Shown here: positions 47,444-57,851 of the stretch, piece by piece
How positions within the stretch are numbered: the stretch's first letter is position 1
How the letters are laid out: each line of letters opens with the position of its first letter
The notes under the pieces: generated by a model
The model's database searches: none
Seen by the model: the letters and a program-made list of their open reading frames with translations, nothing else
What the model was told of the DNA's origin: nothing
Origin: Vicia villosa
Lineage: Eukaryota > Streptophyta > Magnoliopsida > Fabales > Fabaceae
Reading direction: 5' to 3'
DNA length: 64,000 nt
Assembly (NCBI RefSeq): GCF_029867415.1
Contig: NC_081183.1
Coordinates: forward strand, 30,219,806-30,283,805
Program-made: the position numbers and the translations under genes

Positions 47444-48758
47444 TATTACTTGCAGGAAAGTTTTACCTCATAACCCTACCATTATCCCTCTATCCCTACA
47501 TTTTTTAAAATATTCCAATTTTACCCTTTTAATTTATCAAATAATTTTATTATTTAATATTTACCATTTCACACCCCTATCAAAGTGCACCGGATAACTT
47601 GCCATCAAGTTTTCCGGTTTGTAATCTTTCTTCACTAGATAACTTGCAGTCAAGTTTTCCGGTTTGTAATCTTTCTTCACCGGATAACTTGCAGTCAAGT
47701 TTTCCGGTACGTAATTTTATTCACCAGATAACTTGCAATCAAGTTTTCCGGTATGTAATTTTTCTCAAATAACTTATGCAACAATGAAAAACCAAGTCCT
47801 AAAGTAAATGAAACCATGGCCTATTCTAATAGACATGGTTTTTGCAACTTATGAAAAAGTGTATATCCGACGCTTGAGAACCGTTGCCTAATATTGTAGA
47901 TGCCATTGTTTTCCTTGTTGCCTAAACTTTTTTTTTTAATTTTTGGGTTAGTTAAAAATTATGCACCATCATCATTTCTCTAAATGCTTTTAGATCTTTT
48001 TCCTAACAATCATTTTCATGTTTCCATCACATTTTGACTTCATCAAGATTAAATGTAGTGTTTGTAACACCCCAAACTACATTCAAAATTACTGACTAAC
48101 CCCACAACACCGTGTGAGTGAGGAAAATGTATGATGAGAAGACTCGTGTTAGTTTGTGGGGTTAGTCGATAATCCTGAAAGTAGTTTGGGACGTTGCAAA
48201 CACTGCATTTGATCTTGATGAAGTCAATATATGATGGAAGCATAAAAAGGGTTGTTAGGAAAAAGATCTAAAACCATTTAAAATGATGATGGTGCATAGT
48301 TTTTAACTAACCCAAAAAATAAATAAAAAATAAAAAAGTTTAGGCAACAAGGAAAAACCACGACCAAAAGTAAATAAAATCGTTATCTACAATATTACAA
48401 ACTGGAAAACTTGACTGCAAGTTATCTGGTGAAGAAAAAATACAAACCAAAAAATTTGACTGCAAATTATCCGGTAAAAAAAAATACAAATCGGAAAACT
48501 TGACTCCAAGTTATCCGGTGAAGAAAAATTACAAACCGGAAAACTTGACTACCAAGTTATCCGGTAAAGAAAAATTACAAACCAGAAAATTTGACTGCAA
48601 GTTATTCGATGCACTTTGGTAGTGGTGTAAAATGATAAATATTAAATAATAAAATTATTTTATAAATTAAAAGCGTAAAATTGAAATATTTTAAAAAATT
48701 GTAGAAATTGAGGAATAATAGTAGGATTATAAGGTATAATTTTCTGCATGCAGATAAT
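47444..48758. mobile_element. Foldback element: 1.3-kb near-complete palindrome with internal tandem repeats (MULE-like)
   Basis: The left half (47444-about 48110) and the right half (about 48130-48758) are inverted copies along their whole length, down to a spacer of about 30 bp near 48115-48145. Each arm holds four to five tandem copies of a roughly 45-bp unit containing CCGGATAACTTGCAGTCAAG and TTTTCCGG, itself an imperfect palindrome. Outer flanks share ATGCGT, compatible with a decayed 9-bp MULE-type duplication. No coding sequence. Confidence 0.8.
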
Positions 48759-49045
48759 TAGACTTTTATGCGTGAGTGTTGTGAGAGGTCCAAAACATTC
48801 TATATTTAAATATATTGCTCATGCTTTTATCTATTTTCTCTAAAGATACCTTGAAATTTGTCTGTTGTATCTTGTCATTTACAGCACAAAACTCCAAACT
48901 ACTAACTGCTACGGATAGTTTGTCTTAATGCCCCCACTAATTACTGGTGCCTACTATGGATATTTTAATCAATCATAACAAATCAATCCATAGAGAATCC
49001 TATTTAATTAAATTCGCTTAGTTGTCAAACGTGACCTATTATGAT
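48759..49045. repeat. Interspersed repeat unit, copy C left part
   Basis: Matches 27060-27186 and 28480-28560. Interrupted at 49046 by a hAT element. Confidence 0.75.
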
Positions 49046-50043
49046 TAGAGGTGTCAATTTATGGGGTCAATTAATTTGAGCTCCAGCCCTATAATAATAT
49101 GGCCTTAAAAAAGTTCAAAAATAATAGGCCCTTAAACACATAGGGCCCAAATTTAAAAGGCCCCAAAATTTAAAAGAGGGCCATTAGGCCCCAAATCAAA
49201 TAAAATTTTAATTTTAATTTAAAAAATTAAATAATAAAAAATTCAAAAAATAATAACTCTTAAACAAAATAAATATATTAAAAATTATAAATAAATAAAA
49301 AGTTTTTTAAAAAAGTTTTTTTTAAAAAAATTAAAAAATTGCGTTAAAGAAATTCTAAAACTAAGAAAAACAACTTTTTAGAAAAAACAAAAAGTTTTTT
49401 CAACAAAAAAATTAAAAAATTCGTTTAAAAAAAATCTAAAAATAATGTATGGTATATCAAATCCACTGATGTTAGCACATCCACATTTTCTTTAGTTTTG
49501 TTTGTTACTTTCTTGTTTGATGAAGTTTTTTTAATAATGTACGGTATATAGTCATAGTGCTTAACTTAATATATATATGTAAATATGTAAATTCTTTTGG
49601 TTGAAGTTATGCCACTGCTTCAAATATTATAGCGAGATTCACAAATTGCATATCTGTGTAGGACCTAAATTCACAAATTGGGCTTAAATTGGATTCTCAA
49701 AATAATGTTTGGGGTTCTACCATATTGGACTCAATATTAATAGATTTAGGAACTTTGTTTAGAGATAAAGGATTAGTTTGTAAAACATAGATTTGTTACA
49801 TAGATTTGTTACGTTAATCCTACTTTACAAATTACAAGAGTAATAATTCATATTGGAACTAGAAATGAAATTTTTGAAACAAAATAAGGCCTCTCAATAA
49901 GGCCCAAAAATAACACATTAATTAAGGGGCCTAAAATTATGGGGCCTAAAAAATTTCTCATTAACAAAAAGCTTAATAAAGTAGGGCTTTAGTGTGGTTA
50001 AAAAATTGGGGCTTTGAAAAATTAGGCTTATTTGACAGCTCTA
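49046..50043. mobile_element. 998-bp non-autonomous hAT, TSD ATTATGAT
   Basis: Ends TAGAGGTGTCAA and (reverse complement) TAGAGCTGTCAA, with perfect 8-bp duplications ATTATGAT at 49038-49045 and 50044-50051. Subterminal regions repeat GGGGCCTAAAAT-type words; the centre is A/T-rich and non-coding. Copy A (28545-28560) shows the empty site. Confidence 0.93.
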
Positions 50044-50051
50044 ATTATGAT

Positions 50052-50438
50052 GTTACGTATGTATTCACTTTATTCAAATGACTTTCTTAAGGGGAGGATA
50101 AAAGAAAATTGGCATTCTTCGCATGGTTACCAACAGTTGTATGGTTACCAACAGTGCAACCATTTTAAGGGAATTATGGGTGATATACCAACTATTATGG
50201 AGAGCATTCGAAATTTATCTTGGTTTTGTTTTGTTGCTATAATTGGAAATAAGTACAATTAGAATTTTTCAGCTAATTCCTTATTTTGTATGCGAGGTTG
50301 TTAACTTCTTTTTACAATAGAATTGACTAACCTTTGTAATTCCATTAATCGATTTGCTTATAAAAATGACTTTCTTTTATAATTATTTTAATTGTTTTTA
50401 CAAACATGAATCATCTCAATTTAAATACTTCCTCTAAT
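50052..50438. repeat. Interspersed repeat unit, copy C right part
   Basis: Matches 28575-28745, with an extra segment at about 50095-50285 that copy A lacks. Ends exactly where CACTACTACGG begins. Confidence 0.7.
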
Positions 50439-50538
50439 CACTACTACGGAAAAAGGCTACCAGAGCGTTTTTTTGGGGCTACTTGTTTACCCAGAAAAAT
50501 GGTAAACAAGCGCTAGTTTCCTTTTTAAAGGTTATTTT
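50439..50538 (+). mobile_element. Tip of a third CACTA element
   Basis: CACTACTACGGAAAAAGGC followed by an inverted pair (TTGTTTACC...GGTAAACAA) and AGCGCT-type words. The match to the paralogous repeat stops at this point. The rest of the element is cut off by the Tat-lineage LTR at 50539. Confidence 0.55.
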
Positions 50539-51249
50539 TGCGGAATCAACTAGAATATTCCAGGACTAATTGCTTTAATTTGTTTATTACGTGTATCTGG
50601 TTTGTATTAAATGCAGCAATAACTTTAAAGTAAAAGTAAACACTGAAATTAAAGGCTTTAAAGTAAATAAAAGCAACAAAAGAGCAGTAAATGTGCACTG
50701 AAAATGAAATTTAACGTAAAATGATTGCATAAATCAAACTGGTACGTATACGTACATTCCAAAGTTGCACTCGTCACTCATTATTGCACAGAGATTTGAG
50801 TTTACTTGTGTTTTGTAGAAAATACGGACCCTAAACTGTTCCTATGGAACTTGCTTAAATAGTAAAAATAAAATAACTACTACTAACGGTCGACTGATTA
50901 CCAGTCAACACGTGTCTTCGACATGCAAGATCTTCAACTATGGGACCTCCACGTGTCCTGTGAAAACTGCCAGAAAACTGCTTGAAACTGCTTCTTAACT
51001 TCTGATGCCTTCCGACTTCAGGGTTATACTTAAACAAAACGTCTAAGTTTTTTCTGTTTGTTCTAGTCGAACATGCATATTGACTAATTCTAGTCGAACC
51101 TTGGCAATGATAATTTATAGGTAGTCGAACGTCAGCTCTGACTAAACAAGACCTTTTAGTTAGACTTTTCTCTTCTAGATTCTTTAATAATCTCACTTGT
51201 TTTAGAGATTATCTACCATTATATAGTAAGTCGAAATCCTAGGGTAACA
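50539..51249 (-). repeat. 3' LTR of the Tat-lineage gypsy element (minus strand)
   Basis: On the minus strand it starts TGTTACCCTAGGATTTCGAC at 51249 and ends at TGATTCCGCA (50539), about 711 bp. A purine-rich tract (TTGGGGGGCAATT on the minus strand, 51250-51262) lies directly upstream. Two ACACGTG/CACGTGT G-box words occur near 50910 and 50951, and a palindromic ACGTATACGT near 50742. The 5' LTR is missing because of the Ogre insertion at 59542. Confidence 0.7.
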
Positions 51250-51262
51250 AATTGCCCCCCAA
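51250..51262 (-). other. Polypurine tract of the Tat-lineage element
   Basis: Minus strand reads TTGGGGGGCAATT immediately before the LTR start, the priming site for plus-strand synthesis. Confidence 0.65.
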
Positions 51263-51498
51263 GCGACTTCTTTCGACTGACTTTAGGAAAGAGAAAAATG
51301 GCGTTTCAGTTCTTTCTTGGGTTTCGACTTTTGTTCTCTTCTGACGCCATGATTACTTTGCACATCCCTAGGTACTAATTATTACCTAAATCTTAGGTAG
51401 TGGGCTATAACTGCTCCCCACTTTCTAAAAACCAGTTCCCAAAGCGTTTCTTTGACATGACTTTTGATTTCTACAACCTCTTTTTGCACGATTTCTGC

Positions 51499-51523
51499 TG
51501 ACGTCACTACCAGCTTATATATA
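51499..51523 (+). promoter_or_regulatory. Candidate promoter of the antisense PMD gene
   Basis: A perfect palindromic TGACGTCA (bZIP/TGA-type site, 51499-51506) is followed 9 bp later by TATATATA (51516-51523), about 135 bp before the ATG at 51658. The stretch between is CT-rich like a plant leader. This is inferred from motif spacing only. Confidence 0.45.
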
Positions 51524-51657
51524 TGTGCAACTTCCTTCTTCTTTTTCCTTTCTTTCTTCTCGTTTCCAACTCTTCTCAAACGTTTCAGAAAGCAAAAACC
51601 CTTCTTCTCTAACCTTTTCAGCTTCCGATAACCATTTTCTTTCTTCCATACATAACA

Positions 51658-54600
51658 ATGGCTGCTGCAACCACTAACACTACAGTTTACGCTACAGGTG
51701 CGAACCCTTTAGGGTTTATTATGTCTCGTGAAGAAGAAGAACAAGGATTGGATTTTATTCCTCAACCCAACCTCACTGAAGCCAAAGCCATTATTTGGCA
51801 AAACCAGATGTTAATCCCTTTTCAGATTACTGATAAACTAATGGCTTTCTCAGGGCCATTACCAGACCATCGTTATCACCCAGAACAAACCACTGGTTTC
51901 TTTCCTTGCTTCCAAACCACCATGCCTGTAGCTTTCGACAAACCCCGTCCCCTCGACTTGAAGTTTATGGACCCTTCGCTTAGGGTGTTTCGTTCGACTC
52001 CAGCTCCTGGCAACAAAGAGTATTTGGCTTGGCTTAACAAAGTTCAAGCGAAAAAGCAACAAAGATGGGAGGAATTGGGCATCTTCGACGCCATACAACT
52101 ATCCAGAACTGGTCATAGAGTTTGTCCTCCAATGTTACTTGCTTCGATATTTTTCAGGGAAGGTTCGACTAACACCTTCCACTTTCCTTGTGGAATGATG
52201 ACTCCCACTCTCTTCGACGTGGCTGCCATCACAGGGCTTTCGCCATTGGGTGAGATCTTCGACCCCACTCTTCCCACAGAAATGAATTTCAACTTCACCA
52301 ACGCTACCATCACCAAGTATATGCAAGATCATTATGACAAGTCGACAGAAGAAGTTTCTGACGAAGAGCATGTTGCCTTCCTCACCTATTGGCTCTCATA
52401 CTATCTGTTTTGTCCAGGATCAGTTCAGATTTCCAAAGCTTACATACCTTTGGCTATTCAGATTCATGAAGGTCGAAAGGTCTCTTTAGGTAAGCTTCTC
52501 CTTGCTTATCTTTACCATACTTTAGGCATAGCATCTTTAAGGATCAAACGTCTGCACGAAACTCCAAAACAACTCTCTCTGTCGGGACCTTATTGGCTCT
52601 TGCAACACTGGTTGAATGCCACCTTCGAGTCACATATAGGTTACACTGTTTCCAGGTCCATTCTAGAGGTCATGTATGACAGGAGGGTCGAAGGCATCAA
52701 ACTTGCCTTTCAAACTCCTCAAGATGAGTCTAACAGGCCCAACCTTCTCAAATATGTGAGATTGTTTTCTGAATGTAAAACATTCATAGCTTCTATAGCC
52801 CCTTTTTCCAGTCGATGTTTTGGGCCGACTTGGTTCAAAGCTATTTTCCCTGGGAACACTCCAACCCTTCGAGCTCAACTGAATGCTATTTGGGCTGCTT
52901 TTCTGACCCCAACACTTCTCTCTCATCGTATTGAGTCGACAGGCAAGTGCTATGGGTTTGTAAGTTATCAACCAAATTTGGTCTCCCGACAATTTGGTTT
53001 GAGCCAGATGCTGCCCAAAAGCCTATATTCTCATGACAATGACATTTGTTACTCCGGTCGACCGTTTACATCTCGTCAACACCTTGACTGTTTAAAGTTT
53101 CATAACAAACAATCTCTGGAACACCCAATTTTCACCTTTCAAAACTCCTATTTTACAACTAAAGAGTTTAGTGAGTGGTGGTCTGAATACTACCAACTAT
53201 TTGATCGAGATTCTTTTATCAAGAAATTGAATACTGCGTTCGACAAGTTGGAGGATCAACTTACCATAAGTAAGTATTTTATATCTGCTTTCGTTTTCTT
53301 TTCATTGTCAACAGCAATATTCTAATATCAATTTTAGATCTTTCAGGGCCTGATCTTACCAATCAAATCGAAGCTCCTGCTCCTAAGCCAGGTCGAAAGC
53401 GCCCCAGTACATCGAACAGCACCACCACCAAGAAAAACAAAACTGTTAGAAAGGTACTTAACTTGATCTTTAATCTTGTCAAATCTACCTTAACCTTCAT
53501 TAATTGTTATTCTTCCTTTTCAGTTGGTAGTTCCTACTGAATCAGACGAAACTACATCTCCACCAAATCAGGAAAGTGAGATCTTTTCACGACCCCCGCT
53601 TCCGACTCCACCAAAAAGATGAAAAGTTGTAAAGAACATTCCCAAAGTGGTTGTCAAGCCTCAAACAGCTCCAACAATTTCTTCGTCTCAAACTCTTCCT
53701 GAGGTAACTTAACATTCTCTTCCAATATATCTCTCAATATCTCTGTTTTCTAACACTTTTTCTTGAACAGAATGCACCAACCGTCGACCACACTCAGGAG
53801 AAAGTTGTCGAGGTTGCTGAAAAGATTGCTGAAGCTACTCCTGACTCCAACCCTTTTAGCCCTCAGAGGACTGATGCTTTTGGAAGTAACACTGATTCGG
53901 CTAACACTCCAGGTCGAAGTCGAACAGATCCTCAGGATAAACCCATCGTCGAACAAACACCTGTCACAAAAAATGTTGAAGATGTCCCTCGACCAGAACA
54001 CAATGCAGCTTCTCAGTCCAGACAACATCCTATTGCGGATGATACTAACTCCAACAGTTCTCTTAGTCAGGAGGAAATTCTGGACTTGAAGAAGACTAAT
54101 CCTTTAGAAGCTCTCTTTCGACTTCAGAAGCTGCGACCAAGTTCTTTTGAGATTCCTGCTCAATCAACCAATCCTGATGCTGAGATTGATGCTTCTCTTG
54201 TCGAAGCTATATGCCAGCTAAAAACCCATCTGAACGAACCTGAGTTTCTCGCTGTTCTTGAGAGTTCTGAACATCTTGGTGGAGAAATTCGTAAGATCCT
54301 AGACTTACTAATCAAATCTTCTCTTCCAGCAGTTGTTGTTCAATTCTTCTTTGATTTTGAGGCGTACTTCGACCAGCTCTGGAGGGACCTTATGACGAAG
54401 AAGAACATTACTCGTCAGGCAAAGAACAAAGAACGTGAAATGGAGAGGGAATGGGATGCCAGTGCAGCTTCGACCAAAAAGGTTGAAGAATTTCAGGAGA
54501 AAACTTTAAAGTTTTCTGATAAGAAGGGAGAGATCGACAACAAGATTGCTGACTGCAAAGCTCAAATTGATGCTTTCAACAAGAAGATTCAAGGTCTTGA

Positions 54601-54814
54601 ACAAGAGAAAATCAATTTAGCCCAAACTGAAGAAATCCCTTCGCCTGAAATTATTAACCAAGAAGTCTTGAAAGGACTTGGTCATGGTGAAAATGCCCTT
54701 AAGTTGGAAAGCAACATTCGACAACTTAAGCAAAACTTGTCTCGACTTGATTCTAAGATTGACTTTGAGTCAGCCAAGCTAGCTTATTTTAGGAACAACT
54801 TTCCAACTTTGTAA
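51658..54814 (+). pseudogene. Four-exon plant-mobile-domain (PMD) gene, antisense extra ORF of the Tat element
   Basis: Exons 51658-53269, 53338-53453, 53524-53703 and 53771-54814 join in frame through GT-AG introns of 67-70 bp, giving about 983 codons. Exon 1 is an aminotransferase-like plant mobile domain (HRVCPPMLLASIFFREGST, then FHFPCGMMTPTLFDVAAITG at about residues 174-193, later SGPYWLLQHWLNATF). The middle is basic and Pro/Ser-rich (KPGRKRPSTSN); exon 4 ends in a coiled coil (KKGEIDNKIADCKAQIDAF). A single TGA (53620-53622) in exon 3 breaks it, hence pseudogene. It lies tail-to-tail with the element's pol (112 bp apart) and on the opposite strand, between pol and the 3' LTR. Extra ORFs in this position and orientation, some with transposon-derived domains, are known from the Tat lineage; their function is unknown. 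Confidence 0.75.
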
Positions 54815-55536
54815 TTTTGTTTTCGACTAACTGGCTATATTTTGTAATGTCTGCCAATGCTCTTTATAAGGAACTTTTTGTAATGATTGGCCAAATTTTT
54901 AGCCATTTTAATATAATCTTTTGGTTTTATTCTATTATGCGAATTTCTTGAAGTATAGGTTTATATTTCTTCAAATATTTACCGTTTATCCTCAAGATTC
55001 GACCATCTGAATTTAATTCTTCAATTTCATATGCATTGTTTGAAAATACTTGCAAAATTTTGAACGGTCCTTCCCAACTTGGGGACCATTTGCCTAATAA
55101 CTTATTCCTTTGATCCATGGGTAAAATAACTTTCCATACATAATCACCTATCATGAATGTTTTTTCTTTGACTTTCTTGTTGTAAGCTTTCGCCACTTTT
55201 TTCTTTTGTTTTATCAACCTATCCAACGCTATTAGTCATTCTTCGTCTAATTCTACTAATTCGTCTAACATCATACTCCAGTATTCATCAGACGAAAGAC
55301 TGTTTTGTCGTTGAATTCTAGCTGACTGTAAATGAATTTCTGCAGGCAACACAGCATCATGCCCAAAAGTCAAACGAAATGGGGTAGTATTTATTGCTTC
55401 CTTTGGTGACGTTCAACAAGCCCAAAGGATTTGGTCGAGCGTTTGATGCCAATTTTTTGGCTTTCTCCCCACATGCTTTTTTATCAAATTTATAATAACT
55501 TTGTTAGCAGCTTCGACCTGACCATTACCCTGAGCG

Positions 55537-57102
55537 CATGGGCGAATCCAGCGCCCGGCGAGGACGGGCAGCTGCCCGGGCTCTTCCTTCCTCTATCTCG
55601 GTGGAAGAAGCGATTGTGGTTTGATTTCTTCTTCCTCTAACTCGATTCTCGAAAGCTGTTACCGCGAAAATCACCACCACCAAGTAGAAGATCCTATCGG
55701 TTACAATCTTCTTTCTTCTCTCTTCTTTGATTACTGCTGTGTGATTGTTGTTCAATTCTGATTTGCCAATCGGTGCCAAATTTTCTAATGTATTTACTGT
55801 TTCGTACTTGCATGCCAAGTGTTTGATGGAATGACTGAACTAAGTTCTCTTGTTTATCTATCTTGAAATCTTTTTTGATTTCCTTGATGTTTATCTGTTT
55901 TGAAATCTTTTTTGATTTCCTTGATGTTTATTTGTCTTGAAATCTTTTTTGATTTCCTTGATGCATGACAGCTTGGTGATTCTGAGCAATTTTGATATAT
56001 TTGGTATGCCAAAAATGTTCTCATGGGACTGGTTTTTATCTTGTAATTGCGGCGATAGGAATTACAGTTGGAAAGTGTCGTGTGCAAATCCTGGGATGTA
56101 TCTGCTTTACGCTGTTGTTGGCTGTTTCGATTTTCCAAAGCATGTCATTTTCTTTTGGTTTCTGTTTGTGGTAGTATCTTGTTCTAGAGTCGTGTATCTA
56201 TGGTCTGCTGTAGTTGTAGTTGTGTTACTTTTCTGCTTGGGCAGCAACTGCCTTTTCTTCTAGTCGAGGAGGCTGGATGCATTATTTTGGTTGGTTGGTT
56301 AGACATTTGCAGGTTGTGGTCATGGAGGAGAAAATCGCAAAGCTGATGTATTGAAATCAGCTACTTGGACCTATCTTGCTTTGTACCAGATTATTTGTGT
56401 TGAGTTTTTTAGTTTTAGTGATGTTATATGTGTTTAGGGAAAGAGAGTGTTGACAGGGATTATTGAGATATGAAGTAGCTAGCACTAGCTTTATGCTATG
56501 TTAAATAGTAACTTCAAATCTCTAATCATTGAGATATGACTAACAAAATATGCAGATTTAGTTTTCTCATTTTTAGTATACAATTCTCACCAAGCTTTTA
56601 TGGACTTCTAAACGTTGTTTTAGCATGTTACCAATATAAAACTTATTTCATTCATGCCACCAATATAAGAAAAAGCTATAGCAAGTGGTAGTATAACTCA
56701 ACTGCTTTGTTTTATAACTCAATATATGCTATAGCAAGTGGCAGTATAACTCAATTTGCTTTGTTTTATAACTCAATATTAAATATGGCTCAGGAGTTAA
56801 TAATATAAGAAAAAAATGGTATTTGTTGACACATGGTATCTAGAAGAATCATTAACTACATTTATGATGTTTGAACATAACTTGTGACACATACTATATT
56901 TATTTTATTTATATAGTCATGAATTACATGAGTATTGGACTTTGCTGGTTATTCTATTCACATGCTGGATATTCATTCCTTGATGATTATCAGTCTTGAA
57001 ATCTTTTTTGATTTCCTTGATGCGTGGCAGCTTGGTGAGACAGTGATTTCTGGTCATTAAATTTTTTGCCCAGGCTATATATTTTTTCTGGCTTCGCCAC
57101 TG
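55537..57102. mobile_element. 1566-bp hAT insertion in integrase, TSD CCTGAGCG
   Basis: Left end CATGGGCGAATCCAG, right end (reverse complement) CAGTGGCGAAGCCAG, a typical plant hAT terminus. Perfect 8-bp duplications CCTGAGCG lie at 55529-55536 and 57103-57110. Removing it rejoins the integrase frame at the third catalytic-residue region. The interior has no transposase. A GC-rich left end (GCCCGGCGAGGACGGGC) gives a spurious minus-strand open frame. Confidence 0.92.
55861..55974. repeat. Three tandem 37-bp repeats, plus a fourth copy at 56994
   Basis: TGAAATCTTTTTTGATTTCC starts at 55864, 55901 and 55938, and again at about 56997 near the right end of the same hAT, where the following words (CAGCTTGGTGA) are also shared. 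These explain the repetitive minus-strand open frames here. Confidence 0.9.
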
Positions 57103-57840
57103 CCTGAGCGTAATATGGAGTGGATGTTAGCAATTTAAATCTTGTCTCTGCTGCAAAAGCTTGCATCTTTCGACCAACAAACACTGATCCTTGATCAGTA
57201 GTAATAGTTTCTGGAATCCCATATCTGTAAATAATGTGTTTTTGTATAAAACTAATCACTGCTTCTTGATCAGCATTTACCAGGGGAATTGCCTCTATCC
57301 ATTTAGTAAAATAATCTATTCCTACTAAAATGAATCTTTGTTGTTTAGAAGATGCAGGTTTGATTTCTCCTATTAAATCCAAAGCCCATCCTCTAAAAGG
57401 CCAAGGTTTGACAATGGCATGCAATTCACTGGCTTGAACATGTTGAATGCCTGAAAATTTCTGGCACTCTTGGCATCCTCTTGCATATTCAATACCGTCT
57501 TTTAGCATTGTCGGCCAATATAAACCTTGTCTAAACAACAACCATTTCATCTTATGGCCTGACTGATGAGCTCCACAAACACCACTATGAACCTCTGACA
57601 CAGCCAAATATGCTTCAGCTTCACTTAAGCATTTCAACAATACACCTTCAGCTGTTTTCTTGTATAAATCATTTCCTAATATCACATAGTTTAGAGCTCT
57701 ATGTTTAATCTTTCGATCGGTTCCTCCGACTGGATTATTTAGGTATTGGACCAATGGGTTTCTCCATTCAGAATCTGTCATATTATCGATGGCAAAAATT
57801 TCTAAGGCATACAAATCTTTACTTTCAACTTTGTCATCTA

Positions 57841-57851
57841 CCCCCCCCCCC
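57841..57851. repeat. Poly-C run at a pol frame change
   Basis: Eleven C on the plus strand (G on the coding strand) coincide with the frame change between the second RNase H and integrase, as expected for homopolymer slippage in a copy no longer under selection. Confidence 0.7.

Noticed and set aside
55525..55818. Arg-rich 97-codon minus-strand frame
   Set aside because: Produced by the GC-rich terminus of a hAT element that has no transposase.
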